Assembly: GCA_007922195.1 (NCBI GenBank)
Contig: ML681994.1
Span: forward strand, 53,996,988-54,060,987
Source: Podocnemis expansa
Lineage: Eukaryota; Chordata; Testudines; Podocnemididae
Length of the DNA: 64,000 nt
Direction: 5' to 3'
Numbering within the stretch: the stretch's first letter is position 1; each line of letters opens with the position of its first letter. Under the pieces are notes generated by a model. That model did not search any database and was not told the origin of the DNA. It saw only the letters and a list, made by a program, of their open reading frames with translations. The position numbers and the translations under genes are program-made. Of the stretch, positions 34,047 to 45,639 are shown piece after piece.

Positions 34047-34259
34047 ACAATTTCCAGAGAGGTAGCTGAGTTAGTCGGTGTACAGAAAAAACAACAGGAA
34101 TCCTGTGGCACCTTAAAGACTAACAGATTTCTTTGGGGATAAGCTTTTGTGGGCTCCAAACCACTTTGTCAGATGCATCTGGCAAAGTGGTTTAGAGCCC
34201 ACGAAAGCTTATGCCCAAAGAAATTTGTTAGTCTTTAAGGTGCCCCAGGACTCATGTTG
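34047..34259. mobile_element. Penelope-like fold-back with loopless palindromic centre
   Basis: Arms 34090-34175 and 34176-34259 are reverse complements with scattered mismatches; the centre AGATGCATCT (34171-34180) is a perfect palindrome, so there is no spacer. The left end extends to TTTCCAGAGAGGTAGC, the typical PLE 3' terminus. Flanks TATTTACTTTGTG (34034-34046) and TATTTACTCTGTG (34260-34272) are a 13-bp target duplication with one mismatch. Confidence 0.87.
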
Positions 34260-34843
34260 TATTTACTCTGTGGGTTTGCTTTAATATTTTGAAGGGCTGA
34301 AAGATTTAAGCAAATCCCAAATACATGAAGACATTCTCCCAGCCTCATTTCCAGACTTAATCTTAGACTATGTCTATACAGGCAATTTCAATGCCAATCT
34401 CCCGTCTTGCCGCATCACTGGTGGAAGTAGTAATGGGGTCTTGGAAACACCAAGAAAATTTTTTCTTGTTACCATAAGTCCAGAAATACACAGTAACTAA
34501 CATGAGGTAAAATACTAGTAGAAACATATTACCAGGTCAATGTAAACCCTAGGCTCCCCAGCAGATTTATTTCAACCTGCTACCACACATGAAAACTACA
34601 AACTGCTTTGTCTTCACTAGTACTTTACCTTGTGTTACCACATTAGCTAACTTACAATAGTTCCTAATGAACCGAACTGTGGCATGCTTCACATCCTTGT
34701 AATGTGATCTGTGTATCTTCCCTGTTCACACTTACAAAGCAACTGTGTATAATGTAAAATATGTCACCTAATGTGTTTTTGGAATGCTCATGGCACACTC
34801 TACATTACTGATATGGTAGCATGTTTCCTGCAACATCATACAG

Positions 34844-35001
34844 CAGGGCTTGACAAACCCCGGGCACCAAGTCACCATGGTAACTGGGATTTACCATCTG
34901 GCTCATAGCTTCACTGTGGAAATGTGGCAGAGGAGTGTGCTCTGGTGACCAAAAATACAACAGTGGGCACCCTAGCTGGGAGCCAATTTTATTGAGCCCT
35001 G
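34844..35001. mobile_element. Short hAT MITE (CAGGGCTTGACAAA family)
   Basis: 158 bp, termini CAGGGCTTGACAAA and TTTATTGAGCCCTG, imperfectly inverted. Flanks TCATACAG and TCATGCAT agree at six of eight positions. Confidence 0.65.
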
Positions 35002-35223
35002 TCATGCATGTGTACAGATATAAAACTCTGCCTGATCACATTCTCAAACGTATGTCACATGGCTCAGGTTAGAGGCAGAAGCAGCATGCATAAAAGAACA
35101 ATGCGGCTGAAGCACCTTGGGTCACTGAGGGAAAGATTGTGACATGAAGAATCACCTCACTCCAGGGTGGAGTTGAAGGGGTTGGAGAAGTGAAAAAGAC
35201 ACTTTAAAGGGGTTAGGGTTCAT

Positions 35224-35466
35224 TGAGACTAACAGATTTATTTTTCGCATGAGCTTTTGTGGGAGAAAATCCCACTTCCTCAGATGCTTTGAGGATGGGT
35301 GAACATTCCTTTCTGTAAGTTCACCCATCTTCGAAGCATCTGAGGAAGTAGGATTTTCTCCCATGAAAGCACATGCGAAAAACAAATGTTAGTCTCAAAG
35401 TGCCACATGACTCCTTGTTGTTTTTTTGCTGGACTAGACTAACACAGCTATCCCTTTGGAAACTGA
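35224..35466. mobile_element. Penelope-like fold-back with perfect 10-bp TSD
   Basis: Arms 35227-35304 and 35319-35394 are reverse complements (about 77 nt, few mismatches) around a 14-nt loop. The right side extends to CTAACACAGCTATCCCTTTGG, the PLE 3' terminus. TAGGGTTCAT is duplicated at 35214-35223 and 35467-35476, so the inverted unit integrated as one event. Confidence 0.9.
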
Positions 35467-35476
35467 TAGGGTTCAT

Positions 35477-38340
35477 CCCACAGATTCCATCTTCCAAGCA
35501 ACTTTAGGAATTGGAAACCTACTCTCAGAAGGAAAAGAAGATGCTGGCTAAAACCCACTGATGGTCAAGCCCATGAGCAAGCTGAACATGACTGAAACAA
35601 TAATCTTAGTTTAAAATTGGACCTTTTCCTGATCATGGTTTTCTCCTTGATTGATTAATTATCTGATTTTATATTGATTTGACTTATACTCACTTACGCT
35701 CACTTTACTGCAACCAATAAACTTATGCTTGTTTGATCTGAAACAGTGCATGTTGAGCGAGAGTGTGTAGGGCTTCAGAGAAAGCAATGCTGATCCATAT
35801 GAATTTCTGTGCTAAACTGAAGAACAAGCGGAAAGAAGCCTGCAAGGCCCAGTGAGGGCACACTGAACATTGCAAGATGGCAGTTCCCAGGATTGCATCT
35901 AGGACTAGGGGGTGTTTGCTGGAAGACCATCCCATGAGGAGCTGGTGAAAGCACCCTTCCAGTGGTTGAGAGCCTGATTACAGACAGGAGGCTGTGTGTA
36001 AGCTGACTCAAGACTGGGGGTTCACGCAGCAAGGTGGGTAAGTTGGGGCCCTGGAGTGGAGTACTGGTTTGGCACAGCTGGACACCAGTCCAGATTGCAG
36101 GAAGGAAACATCGCAATAACACAGATGGAAAGACAGCCACATTCTTTCTGAGATTACAACCTCCACTACTGGCAGCACCACAGAGCTGCAATGGCACTGA
36201 ATTATGTTAGGTCGTTAAGAGACCATCACACACCAGTTCTAAGTCAATAGTGTAGAAAGTACAATGACCTTTTAATACCAAGTCATCAAAACACAAGCCC
36301 TTCAAAACTTGTGTTACTGCAGCAGCATTTGCGTTAGGAAAATATGAAAAAAATACTGATTTTTTTTCTGTAACAGACAAGGCAACAAGGCTGGATTTAA
36401 CTCTGTCACACTAATGGAAATACTTTCACTGAAGTCAGTTGACTATAATTGACTTGATTTCAGTGGAATTACTCCTAATGTCCAGTGCTATAATCAAGAT
36501 CAAATATACTGCCCCAAATTACATACTGACGTTTTTATACATCTAATTTAAAAACAGCTTAATTATGTATAGCACAAAAGGTATTTCCTTCCCAGTTTAC
36601 ACTTTTCTGTCTTTTCATTTCAGTGTATCATCTTTTGTTCTTGTATTACAAGAGGAGGAAATTAACGCATTTGATTCATCTTCTCTACAGAGTCGTCTTT
36701 GTTGCTTTTACATGCCCTTTATTAGTTAATCTAATCTCTAAATTATAGAAGCCTTCTTTTTAATTACTTTTCATACAAAAGTCTCTCCTCAATTGTAATC
36801 ATTCTGATTGCCAACTTCTGGAACATTTCTATTTCTGCTATTTTTTTTTTTTTTTTTTTGAGCAGAGGTTACCAAAGTTAGACAGAATGAAAGGTGAAGA
36901 CGTTCAAATGATTTATGTAATTGCATTAAATTTTCAAGCCAAATTTGCTCTTGCAGGGACAACTGCCTTACGTGAAATCTGAAATTTGCTCATCCAGGTT
37001 TTACTGTAATTTAATTATTTGTAAACTCCCCCTCAATCTCCTTTGCTAGACTATATGAGCTTCACTGCATCTGACTCCCAGGACTCATCTTCCAATCTTG
37101 ATATCATTTCACCGTGCTCACTTGCAATCATGCATTATTATACAATTTGTATTAAATCACATTTTTTCCACAGGACCCCCATTTAATTCACTGCACAAAA
37201 TGGCTACACAAGGAGGCAGAGTTAAAGTTGAACGGGCAACCTTAAATCTGGCATTTCAAAATTTTTGATTGCTTGACTTTGCAACCTAACAATATTGGGA
37301 TGGAGGGGAGGTTGTATGTGAAAAGATAAAAAGTGTGCAATCATCTAAGAGGAAAGTTAAAAACCTTCAGTGATTAGTGTGGGAGGGACAAGAAAGAGAT
37401 CCTTCTTTCTCTAACCTTCATCCCTTTGCAAGCTCTCCTGTTGGGAGCTGATTAAGAAAAGGATGGCTTTTCAAACACAATTGCTATAACATTGTCAGGT
37501 CCATTTGTTCATGGCTCCTAAGTGACTGAGCAATGAGTAGTCATGCAACCATAACCAATAACAATTTTAAGTTCTTGCATTGCAAAATATGTTCATAAAA
37601 TATTTCAGCCAAAATACATTGTGAGGTATCTTTTCTATCTCTAGCACATTCTTTTATATCAAGGAAGATACAGCTTTTTTGTACAGAGTTCCTGGAGGCA
37701 AATTTTTAGTGCTCAAACATCTATCTGATAATGTTGACCATAGCTAAGCTAAATATACTTACACTATCATTTTCACCTAGAGCATTCTAAATGCAAAAGT
37801 TCAGAAGATTCCAGCTGCTTTTTAACCTCAAAATTAAAGTGCTAGCAGGTACATATATATATGCAAACATACAGAATCTCTCTTTGCACTTTGTTTATAG
37901 TTTTCTTCAAGTAAAGGTTAACTCTGAGCCTTGAAACTAGAACACAGAACTGTCCTGTGCTTTTAATGCTTACCTTATATTCTATTTCTAACATTACATA
38001 AATTTGACTTTTTAAAAGGTAGAGAAGATAAAGACTAATCAAATTGTATTGTTTTTGTACGTTACTTATCAAGTGCCAAACAGCAGTACAACCAGGACAG
38101 ACAATTATAAACAATGAAGTTACAACAACGAACAATTGGTCCTGAGATTTATTAATTCAGGCTTACATTGAGGCTATATATGTGGGGGTGGGCGGGAGAG
38201 CAGAGTCTGTCTGCTGTTTTTTAAATTTAGGAACTCTAGAAGGACATCAAATTTGTTGCCAAAGAGGGGTGAAGAGAATGATGACAACGAACTATTCTAT
38301 CACTATATGCATTACTTTAACAGTTAATTTGAGGTACTGA
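35477..38340. other. Gene-free stretch
   Basis: AT-rich unique DNA with a T run at 36841-36859. The frames at 35723-36197 have no recognisable family and no splice or promoter support. No mobile element was identified. Confidence 0.5.
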
Positions 38341-38344
38341 ACAG

Positions 38345-39036
38345 ACAATTTTTGAGATCACTCTGCCCGCACACTGACTCCAGTGATACCATCACAGGTT
38401 GCAACCACATCAGCCACACCATCAGGGGTTCATTCACCTGCACATCCACTAATGTGGCATAGGCCATCATGTGCCAGCAATGCCCCTCTGCCATGTACAC
38501 TGGCCAAACCAGACTGTCCTTGTGCAACAGGATAAATGGACATGAAGCAAACACCAAAAATGGCAACATCCATAAACCAGTAGTAGAACACTTCAGTCTC
38601 CATGGACACTCGGTAGCAGACTTGAAAGTTGTCATACTTGAACAAAAATACTTAAAAAATAGACTTCAGAGTGAAACTGCAGAGCTGCAGCTGATTTGCA
38701 AGTTTGACACAATCAGATTGGGTTTGAATAGGGACTTGGAATGGTTAGCAGATTACAAAAAGTAGTTGTCCCTGTTCACACATTCTCTCCCTTTAATCAG
38801 CTGGTGTGAATAGGCCCCATCTGCCCTCTGAATTGTCTTTGCTAACACTTGCCCCCTCCATCCTGATGTATATGTATACCTCTCAACTGCAGTTTCCCCT
38901 TCATGTATGTGACAAAATGGGTTGGAGCCCACAAAAACTTATGCCCAAATAAATCTGTTAGTCTTTAAGGTGCCACAGGACTTTTGTTGTTTTTACTGTA
39001 CAACAGACTAACATGGTTACCCTTCTGGAAATTTAT
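38345..39036 (+). mobile_element. Penelope-like element, 5'-truncated, with GIY-YIG-like region
   Basis: Carries the C-terminal coding part of a PLE plus its 3' tail ending AACATGGTTACCCTTCTGGAAA. All other PLE tails in the window match its 3' part, which makes this the local reference copy. The reverse transcriptase part is missing. Confidence 0.82.
38469..38765 (+). pseudogene. PLE GIY-YIG endonuclease C-terminal region
   Basis: A 98-codon open frame reads CQQCPSAMYTGQTRLSLCNR, then HKPVVEHFSLHGHS and QSETAELQLICKFDTI, ending at TAG. The MYTGQT segment with downstream Arg and Glu corresponds to the YIG half of the GIY-YIG fold that PLEs carry after the RT; upstream sequence (38345-38468) gives the Cys/His-rich linker and the GIY-equivalent half broken by a stop. 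In life it would nick target DNA. Inactive here because of truncation. Confidence 0.75.
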
Positions 39037-39257
39037 ATTAGAGTTTTTCTATTATAACTGATACCAGGCTACTAAAATCCAAGAAAATACAATGTAACAG
39101 AACAAGGATTAAATCCTCTAAAACAGTTTTTATTCTGCCCATTTCTAAATATTGTTTCTCAAAATGTGTCATATTAAAACAGTTAGTAAAGTGAAAGTCA
39201 TGGCCTGTCTAAACTCCAAGCTGGCCAGTCAACAGTTAATTTAAATTCTTTTATACC

Positions 39258-42200
39258 AGGGTTAAAAGCAAATATTTAAGGGCTTTAAACTAGGTCTGAA
39301 GGGGGAAGGAGACCAAAGCCCACAGGTAAGTGACTATGTGGGAGACCAGGGGGATGGGATGGAACTTGAGGGGTGCCGGGACTGTAACTACAGGGATAGA
39401 AGAGAGGATAGTTGGAACATGCGGGGGGAATCAAATAACTTTCTTAGATGCTCTAATGAAGCCCTAATGCCTGAGGCAGGTGGGGGAGGTCAACACCAAA
39501 AGAAAATCCAGGGAGGTAGATACAATAGAATTGAAAATCAAAATGGGAAAGTAGGGCAATCAGCTGGGTATCTTAGGTGCCTATACACAAATGCAAGGAG
39601 CCTGGGAAACAAGCAGGAGGAATCGGTAGTACTGGCGCAGACAAAGAACTATGACATGATTGGGATAACAGAGACGTGGTGGAATAGTTTGCATGACTGG
39701 AGCTCTGCAATAGATGGGTATAGACTGTTCAGGAAGGACAGGCAGGGAAGGAAAGGGGGAGGAGTAGCACTATATGTAAAGGAGCTCTATGACTGCTCAG
39801 AGCTCCATTATGAAAGTGGAAACAAGCCAGTTGAAAGTCTGTGGGTTAAGTTTAGAGGGGAGAGCAACAAGGGGGATGTTGTGGTAGGTGTCTGCTACAG
39901 ACCACCAGATCAGAAGGAGGAAGTGGATGAGGCATTCTGTGTACAACTAACAGAAGTTTCTAGAGCACAGGCCCTGGTTCTCATGGGGGACTTCAATTAC
40001 CCTGACATCTGCTGGAAGGCCAATACAGCAGTGCACAGGCAATCCAGGAAGTTTCTGGAGAGTGTTGAGGACAACTTCCTGGTACAAATGCTGGAGCAAC
40101 CGACGAGGGGCCTTGCGCCTCTCGATCTGCTGCTCACAAATAGAGAAGAATTTATCAGGGAAGTAGAGGTCAATGGCAGCCTGGGTAGCAGTGACCATGA
40201 AATGATTGAGTTCAAGTTGATGATTAAAGGAAAGAAGGAAAGAAGCAAAACGCAGACCCTGGACTTCAGAAAAGCAGATTTTGTCTCCCTCAGGGAACTG
40301 ATGGGCAGGATCCCTTGGGAGGCTGATCTGAAGGGGAAAGGTGTCCAAGAGAGTTGGGTGCATTTTAAAGAAACCCTGCTAAGGGCACAGGAAGATACAA
40401 TTCCGATAAGGAGAAAGCACAGCAAATGTGGAAGGCGCCCACTGTGGCTTAACAGAGAGCTCTGCACTGAGCTGAAGCATAAAAAGGACGCTTACAGGAA
40501 GTGGAAGCTAGGACAGATGACTAAGGAGGCATATAAAGACATTGCTCGGGACTGCAGGGATAAAATCAGAAAGGCCAAAGGACAAATGGAGTTGCGACTA
40601 GCAAGGGATGTGAAGGATAACAGGAAGGGGTTCTACAAGTATATCAATAACAAGAAGAGGATCAGGGATGGTGTAGGTCCCTTACTGAATGGGGCAGGCA
40701 TCCTCGTGACAGAGGATGAGGAAAAAGCTGAAGTGCTCAATGCTTTTTTTACTTCAGTTTTCACAAGCAAGGTCAGCTCCCAGCCCACTACACTAGGTAC
40801 GGGGGACTGGGGAGAAGGAGAGAGGCCCTTGGTGACAGTAGGTCAGGTTAGGGACTGCTTAAAGAAACTAGATGTGCACAAGTCCATGGGGCCGGATGAA
40901 CTGCATCCGAGGGTGCTGAGGGAGCTGGCTGATGAGATAGCAGTACCGTTGGCCATTATCTTTGAAAACTCGTGGCGAACGGGGGAGGTGCCAGAGGACT
41001 GGAAAAAAGCAAATATAGTACCTATCTTCAAGAAAGGCAAAAAGGACGATCCAGGGAATTACAGACCTGTCAGCCTCACCTCAATCCCTGGAAAAATCAT
41101 GGAGCAGCTTCTCAAAGAATCCATCCTGAAACACTTGGAGGAAAATAGAGTGATCAGGAACAGTCAGCATGGATTCACCAAGGGTAAATCATGCCTGACC
41201 AACCTCATCGCCTTCTATGATGAGATGACTGGATTTGTGGATGCGGGAAGAGCCGTTGATGTCATATACCTTGACTTTAGCAAGGCTTTTGATACGGTTT
41301 CCCACAGCATTCTCATTGGCAAATTAAGGAAGTATGGGTTAGATGCATGGACTGTAAGGTGGATAGAAAACTGGCTAGAACAACGGTTTCAGCGTGTAGG
41401 AATCAATGGCTCCATGTCAAGTTGGCAGGCAGTAACGAGTGGTGTGCCCCAGGGGTCGGTCCTCGGGCCAGTTCTGTTCAATGTTTTCATTAATGATCTG
41501 GATGATGGGATAGATTGCACACTTAGTAAGTTTGCAGATGATACCAAACTGGGGGGAACGGTAGACACCCTGGAGGGCAGAGACAGGATTCAGGGAGACC
41601 TAGACAAACTGGAGCAGTGGGCCAAGAGGAATCTCATGAGGTTCAACAAGGATAAGTGTAAAATCCTGCACTTGGGACGAAAAAACCCCATGTACTGCTA
41701 CAGGCTGGGGAGTGATCAGCTAAATAGCAGCACTGGAGAAAAGGACCTGGGAGTCATGGTGGATGGGAAGCTGGATATGAGTCAGCAGTGTGCTCTTGCT
41801 GCCAAAAAGGCCAATGGCATACTGGGCTGCATCAGAAGAAGTGTTACCAGCAGATCGAGGGATGTGATCATTCCCCTCTATTCTGCACTAGTGAGGCCAC
41901 ATCTGGAATACTGTGTCCAGTTTTGGGCTCCCCACTACAAAAAGGACATGGACAAATTAGAGAGAGTCCAGAGGAGGGCAACCAAAATGATCAAAGGGCT
42001 GGAGCACAAGCCCTATGAAGAAAGACTGAAGGAACTAGGCTTATTTAGCCTGCAGAAGAGAAGACTGAGGGGGGATTTGATAGCAACCTTCAACTACTTG
42101 AAGGGTTGCTCCAAGGAGGAGGGAGCTCGACTGTTCTCGGTAGTAACAGAGGGCAGAACGAGAAGCAATGGTTTCAAGTTACAGCTGGGGCGGTCCAGGC

Positions 42201-42420
42201 TGGATATTAGGAAAAACTTCCTTACTAGGCGAGTGGTGAAGCATTGGAATAAGTTGCCTAGGGAGGTGGTGGAATCTCCATCTCTGGAGGTGTTCAAGTC
42301 CCAGCTGGACAAAACACTGACTGGGATGATCTAATGGGAGTGGTCCTGCTTTTTTTGGCAGGGGGTTGGACTAGATGACCTTGTGGGGTCCCTTCCAACC
42401 CTATGATTCTATGATTCTAA
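39258..42420 (+). mobile_element. CR1 LINE with intact ORF2
   Basis: It begins in the spacer between CR1 ORF1 and ORF2 (GGGCTTTAAACTAGGTCTG), so ORF1 is absent. It ends with the diagnostic tail CCTATGATTCTATGATTCTA at 42400-42419. It lies on the strand opposite to FRS2, upstream of the FRS2 start-codon exon. Confidence 0.93.
39338..42334 (+). CDS. CR1 ORF2: endonuclease-reverse transcriptase, uninterrupted
   Basis: 998 codons without a stop. ORF2p nicks DNA and copies its own RNA by target-primed reverse transcription. The apurinic-like endonuclease runs from about residue 78 ([18 protein letters not shown]) with [16 protein letters not shown] (Asp218) and the catalytic SSDHE (Asp286, His287). 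The RT has [47 protein letters not shown] and FADDTK (Asp734, Asp735). The C-terminal region holds [11 protein letters not shown] and ends TLTGMI. Length is near the usual 950-1000 residues for CR1 ORF2. The chosen ATG is the first in frame, but the first 70 residues are not conserved and the true start may lie further in. Catalytic residues are all present, so the protein could be active even though the locus lacks ORF1 and a 5' promoter. Confidence 0.93.
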   Translation: MGDQGDGMELEGCRDCNYRDRREDSWNMRGESNNFLRCSNEALMPEAGGGGQHQKKIQGGRYNRIENQNGKVGQSAGYLRCLYTNARSLGNKQEESVVLAQTKNYDMIGITETWWNSLHDWSSAIDGYRLFRKDRQGRKGGGVALYVKELYDCSELHYESGNKPVESLWVKFRGESNKGDVVVGVCYRPPDQKEEVDEAFCVQLTEVSRAQALVLMGDFNYPDICWKANTAVHRQSRKFLESVEDNFLVQMLEQPTRGLAPLDLLLTNREEFIREVEVNGSLGSSDHEMIEFKLMIKGKKERSKTQTLDFRKADFVSLRELMGRIPWEADLKGKGVQESWVHFKETLLRAQEDTIPIRRKHSKCGRRPLWLNRELCTELKHKKDAYRKWKLGQMTKEAYKDIARDCRDKIRKAKGQMELRLARDVKDNRKGFYKYINNKKRIRDGVGPLLNGAGILVTEDEEKAEVLNAFFTSVFTSKVSSQPTTLGTGDWGEGERPLVTVGQVRDCLKKLDVHKSMGPDELHPRVLRELADEIAVPLAIIFENSWRTGEVPEDWKKANIVPIFKKGKKDDPGNYRPVSLTSIPGKIMEQLLKESILKHLEENRVIRNSQHGFTKGKSCLTNLIAFYDEMTGFVDAGRAVDVIYLDFSKAFDTVSHSILIGKLRKYGLDAWTVRWIENWLEQRFQRVGINGSMSSWQAVTSGVPQGSVLGPVLFNVFINDLDDGIDCTLSKFADDTKLGGTVDTLEGRDRIQGDLDKLEQWAKRNLMRFNKDKCKILHLGRKNPMYCYRLGSDQLNSSTGEKDLGVMVDGKLDMSQQCALAAKKANGILGCIRRSVTSRSRDVIIPLYSALVRPHLEYCVQFWAPHYKKDMDKLERVQRRATKMIKGLEHKPYEERLKELGLFSLQKRRLRGDLIATFNYLKGCSKEEGARLFSVVTEGRTRSNGFKLQLGRSRLDIRKNFLTRRVVKHWNKLPREVVESPSLEVFKSQLDKTLTGMI

Positions 42421-42458
42421 TATGCAATACGAAAAGCTTGTGAACACTCGCTGAATGT

Positions 42459-42794
42459 CTTGTCTATACTAGTACTGGTGCTAGCAAAAACTTTTGTCAT
42501 TCAGGGATTGGGGGGGGGGGGGGGGGCGACACAGATGCCCCCAAGTGATGCAAGTTTTGCCAGCATAAGCACTTGAGTAACAGCGTTAGGTCATGGAGAG
42601 AGCTCTCCTGCCAACATAATAAAATCATCTAAACGAGCAGCAGTAACTATTCAGGTGGGAGAGCACCTCCTTCCAAAATCGCACTGTTTGCACAAGCACT
42701 TACGTGTGCAAAATCTGTGTCACTCAGGGTGGTGTGGTTTTTTATACCCTTCAGCAACAAAAGTTTCAGCAGCATAAGTACTAGTATAGACAAG
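42459..42794. mobile_element. DNA-transposon derivative with inverted termini
   Basis: Starts CTTGTCTATACTAGTACT and ends AGTACTAGTATAGACAAG, an 18-bp perfect inverted repeat, with no coding capacity. A 17-nt G run lies at 42510-42526. No clear target duplication, so the superfamily is open. Weaker relatives are at 21840-22110 and 34365-34430. Confidence 0.75.
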
Positions 42795-42799
42795 GCTTT

Positions 42800-44095
42800 A
42801 CAATTAAGAAATTACACCTGCAGCAGCTGAAATTATGTTCAAAGACTTCAGAAATGCTTCACTGGGTTTTCACAACTATCTGCTACCAAAACAAGAAAAG
42901 GACTTCATGCAGTTAGGAACCTAAAAACATTTTAATAAAGATACCAGAAATGTTAAAGGATTCACCATCAGTAAGTTGAGTTTCTGTTTATCCCCTAACA
43001 TTCCATGGTTTAACCTTAGGCCCAACTCATTACACAAAAATTTGGAAATTAATTTCATTTGACAGCTTTAGGGTAAGTCTGAGATTTTGATGTGGAAAAC
43101 CCACATTATGTTTGCAATGTGGATTGAACCTGGGAAGAAGTTGCTGTCCGCTGGACAGTTACCCTCTACTTAAACTGAAATACAGCAACCCCTCAAATAA
43201 TTTTCAAACTTATTTTACAAAATTGTTCTTCTAGCTACAGAGTTTAAAGCCCTTTAGATCACATTTTTATTAAGTGTCTGATTTGTTCACTTTTCAGGTT
43301 AAAATAAACATACTACCGTAATAGCATCACAAAGTAGATGACTAAATATTTTTCTGCTTCAAGATTCTTTCTGGTAGAAGCATAACTTGACTTTTAAAAT
43401 GAGAAGCATTTGAAAATCCAGGGCAAGCAATTCTCTGAGGAAGAATCATACTACAACATGGAGGTTCCTAGAATGAAAATTCAAGGATAAGAGAATTTTC
43501 CCTTTCAGTCCTCTCCATGTCAAAGTCTTCACAGTGGGAGGCAGAAGATTAACCCTAGGGATGAAGGATTCCATTTGCTCCTCTTTAAATGAAAAGGAAC
43601 TTGCAGAACAGGATACCTTAACACCCTTCTATCAAATGCTGCAAGCATGGATGAGGATGTCAGCTCTACAGTATTTGAGCACTCGGTAGTAGCCTTCTGT
43701 ATTTTCTTTTAAGATTTCCCCCTCCCCAACCTCCCCCTCCCCCATCATTGTTTTTTTCAGAGTGCATAGTAATAAAAGGAGTTGCACCTAAAGTTATGAA
43801 TGCCTCTGCTATGAGCACCTTTATCTGTAAGTTCTGTTTACATCTAACATGCATTTCTACTTCCTCAGAATGTTTTAGGACAGCATAAAACTTCCTATTA
43901 CATAAAGAAGATTGTGGCAACCCTCAGAGGGCTGAGTAATTCATAGAACTACCACATTTAAGAGAAAGGCATTTGATGAACCCGACTCGCACTACTACTA
44001 AAAACAGAAACTCTCTTGGGCAAGAAAGGTGAATAAGCAAGATACTTTCAGTGAAATAGTACCCACGTATGAGACTGAAAGGTAGTTTTCTTAGG
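42800..44095. other. Gene-free stretch
   Basis: Unique AT-rich sequence; nothing recognisable apart from a C-rich CCTCCCC stretch at 43719-43743. Confidence 0.5.
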
Positions 44096-44629
44096 AAAAA
44101 ACAAAACAGAGTCCTCTGGCACTTAAAGACTAACAGATTTATTTTTCGCATGAGCTTTTGTGGGAGAAAACCCCACTTCGTCAGATGCTTTGAAGATAGG
44201 GAACTTACAGAACGGAAAGAAAATAAATGCAAGGGAGTATAAAACATGGGATCAGGCCATACAGTAACAGCAAACCAGAGCAGTTGTTACAGTTCAAACC
44301 CTGGGAAAGGTGAAGTTAAAGTACCTGTTGTAATGGGAAAAGAAGCCATAGTCATGATTTAGTCCCGCTTTCACACAGTCTAGTTTGCATATTAATTCCA
44401 CTTCAACTGTTTCTCTTTGAAGTCTTGATGTCCCACTGACATCCCTGAGCATGGTCATTAACAAATCATTTAAAGAGCGATCAGAATGATGGAAGTGTTC
44501 AGCAACTGTTTTTTCTGTTTTGGGCTTTCTGATGTCAATTTTGAGTTCATTTATTCTTTTGCGCAGGGATCATCCTGTTTGTCCAATAGAACTAGTACTA
44601 CACAGGTCAAGATCATGTCAAAAAACTGT
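44096..44629 (-). mobile_element. Penelope-like element, decayed
   Basis: Reverse of the 38.3-39.0 kb copy: 3' tail at 44096-44200 (GGCACTTAAAGACTAACAG, GAGCTTTTGTGGG), then decayed endonuclease region up to 44600 whose minus-strand frame aligns by eye with the YTGQT-NRINGH region. It contains several stops. A hAT element begins 8 bp after its visible end. Confidence 0.72.
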
Positions 44630-44637
44630 ATTGCCAG

Positions 44638-45137
44638 CAGGGCCGTCCCTGGGCGGGTGCAGGGCCCCGGGCAAATCGCCCGCTGCGGGGCCCTCACTCA
44701 GCCCCCCTCAGCACTGGGGGGCAGGGCCGGCTGGCCCAGGGTAGGGACAGGCCTTGCGCCAGCTGTCCCATGCCAGAGACTGCGTGAGCGGGCAAAGGGG
44801 TGGCCCGGTTCAGCACTGCTGGTCTCCCCACCCCACCCCCGCCAAGCGATCTGCTCTCGGCTCTCTGCTGGGGCAGTGGGGAGGGGGCAGGAAGCAGCGC
44901 AGCGAGGGGGGGTAGCGATACCAGCTCCGTGCTGCCTCCTGCCCCCTCCCCGCTGCTTCAGCATAGAGCCAAGAGCAGCACATGTGGCTGGGGTGGGGGT
45001 GGGGCGAACTGGCAACGCTGAACCACACCACCTTTCTGGCTGGCTCGCCCAGTCCCTGGCATGGGGGGGGGGCGCGGTGCAGCCCCATGGGGCCCCCGGG
45101 CAGCTGCCCCGGTCACCCTACCCTAAGGATGGCCCTG
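44638..45137. mobile_element. GC-rich hAT element with perfect 8-bp TSD
   Basis: 500 bp. Ends CAGGGCCGTCCCTGGG and CTAAGGATGGCCCTG are inverted with mismatches; ATTGCCAG is duplicated at 44630-44637 and 45138-45145. Very GC-rich, which creates long shadow frames (one of 251 codons) that have no family resemblance. Confidence 0.87.
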
Positions 45138-45427
45138 ATTGCCAGAGGACTAACAAGATTAGTGGTCATTGGGAATCTATTATGCGGCAACGACAAGAGA
45201 TTCTTATGCACGTCTTACTGCAAATTGCCAGAAGGAACTGACACTTTTTGGGGGGGAAGATGAAAGGGTTGGCCTGAATCAGCAGAGTCAGGCTGTCTTG
45301 CGAAACAGCATCCTTTCTTTGTCTGACTTTCTCCTGATGTGTGTCCCTTGTAGCAACAACATATAAACATCAAGTGAGATACAGGTATCATTAGTTAATT
45401 TCCTCCAGCAAGCTAAGAGAATGCTTC

Positions 45428-45545
45428 TTGCAGTGTTGTTGCAGCCACACTGGTTCAATGATCAGAGAGACAAGGTGGATGAGGTAGTATCTTTTATTGC
45501 ACCAACTCCTCTCAAGCTACAAAGAGTTCTCATTCAGATCATCTT
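45428..45545 (+). repeat. Interspersed repeat (GAGAGACAAGGTGGATGAGG family)
   Basis: GTTGTTGCAGCCACACTGG, GAGAGACAAGGTGGATGAGG, TATCTTTTATTGCACCAACT and CTACAAAGAGTTCTCATTCAG in this order match a common turtle/crocodilian repeat. A diverged copy is at 60340-60445. Its layout resembles a second PLE-type 3' tail; family assignment is tentative. Confidence 0.5.
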
Positions 45546-45639
45546 GCCAGGTATAAGAAATAACCTGACCTTTTGAAATGATTGGTTAAAATGCATTGCT
45601 CACATCCATTCCAATGCAGGCATGTGCTTTAGCTTGCTG

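Noticed and set aside
35723..36197. Overlapping 140- and 70-codon frames
   Set aside because: No family resemblance, no splice sites or promoter; expected by chance in a 64-kb window.
44486..45241. 251-codon open frame
   Set aside because: It lies almost wholly within the GC-rich hAT element 44638-45137, crosses its boundaries, is Pro/Gly/Ala-rich by composition and matches no family.
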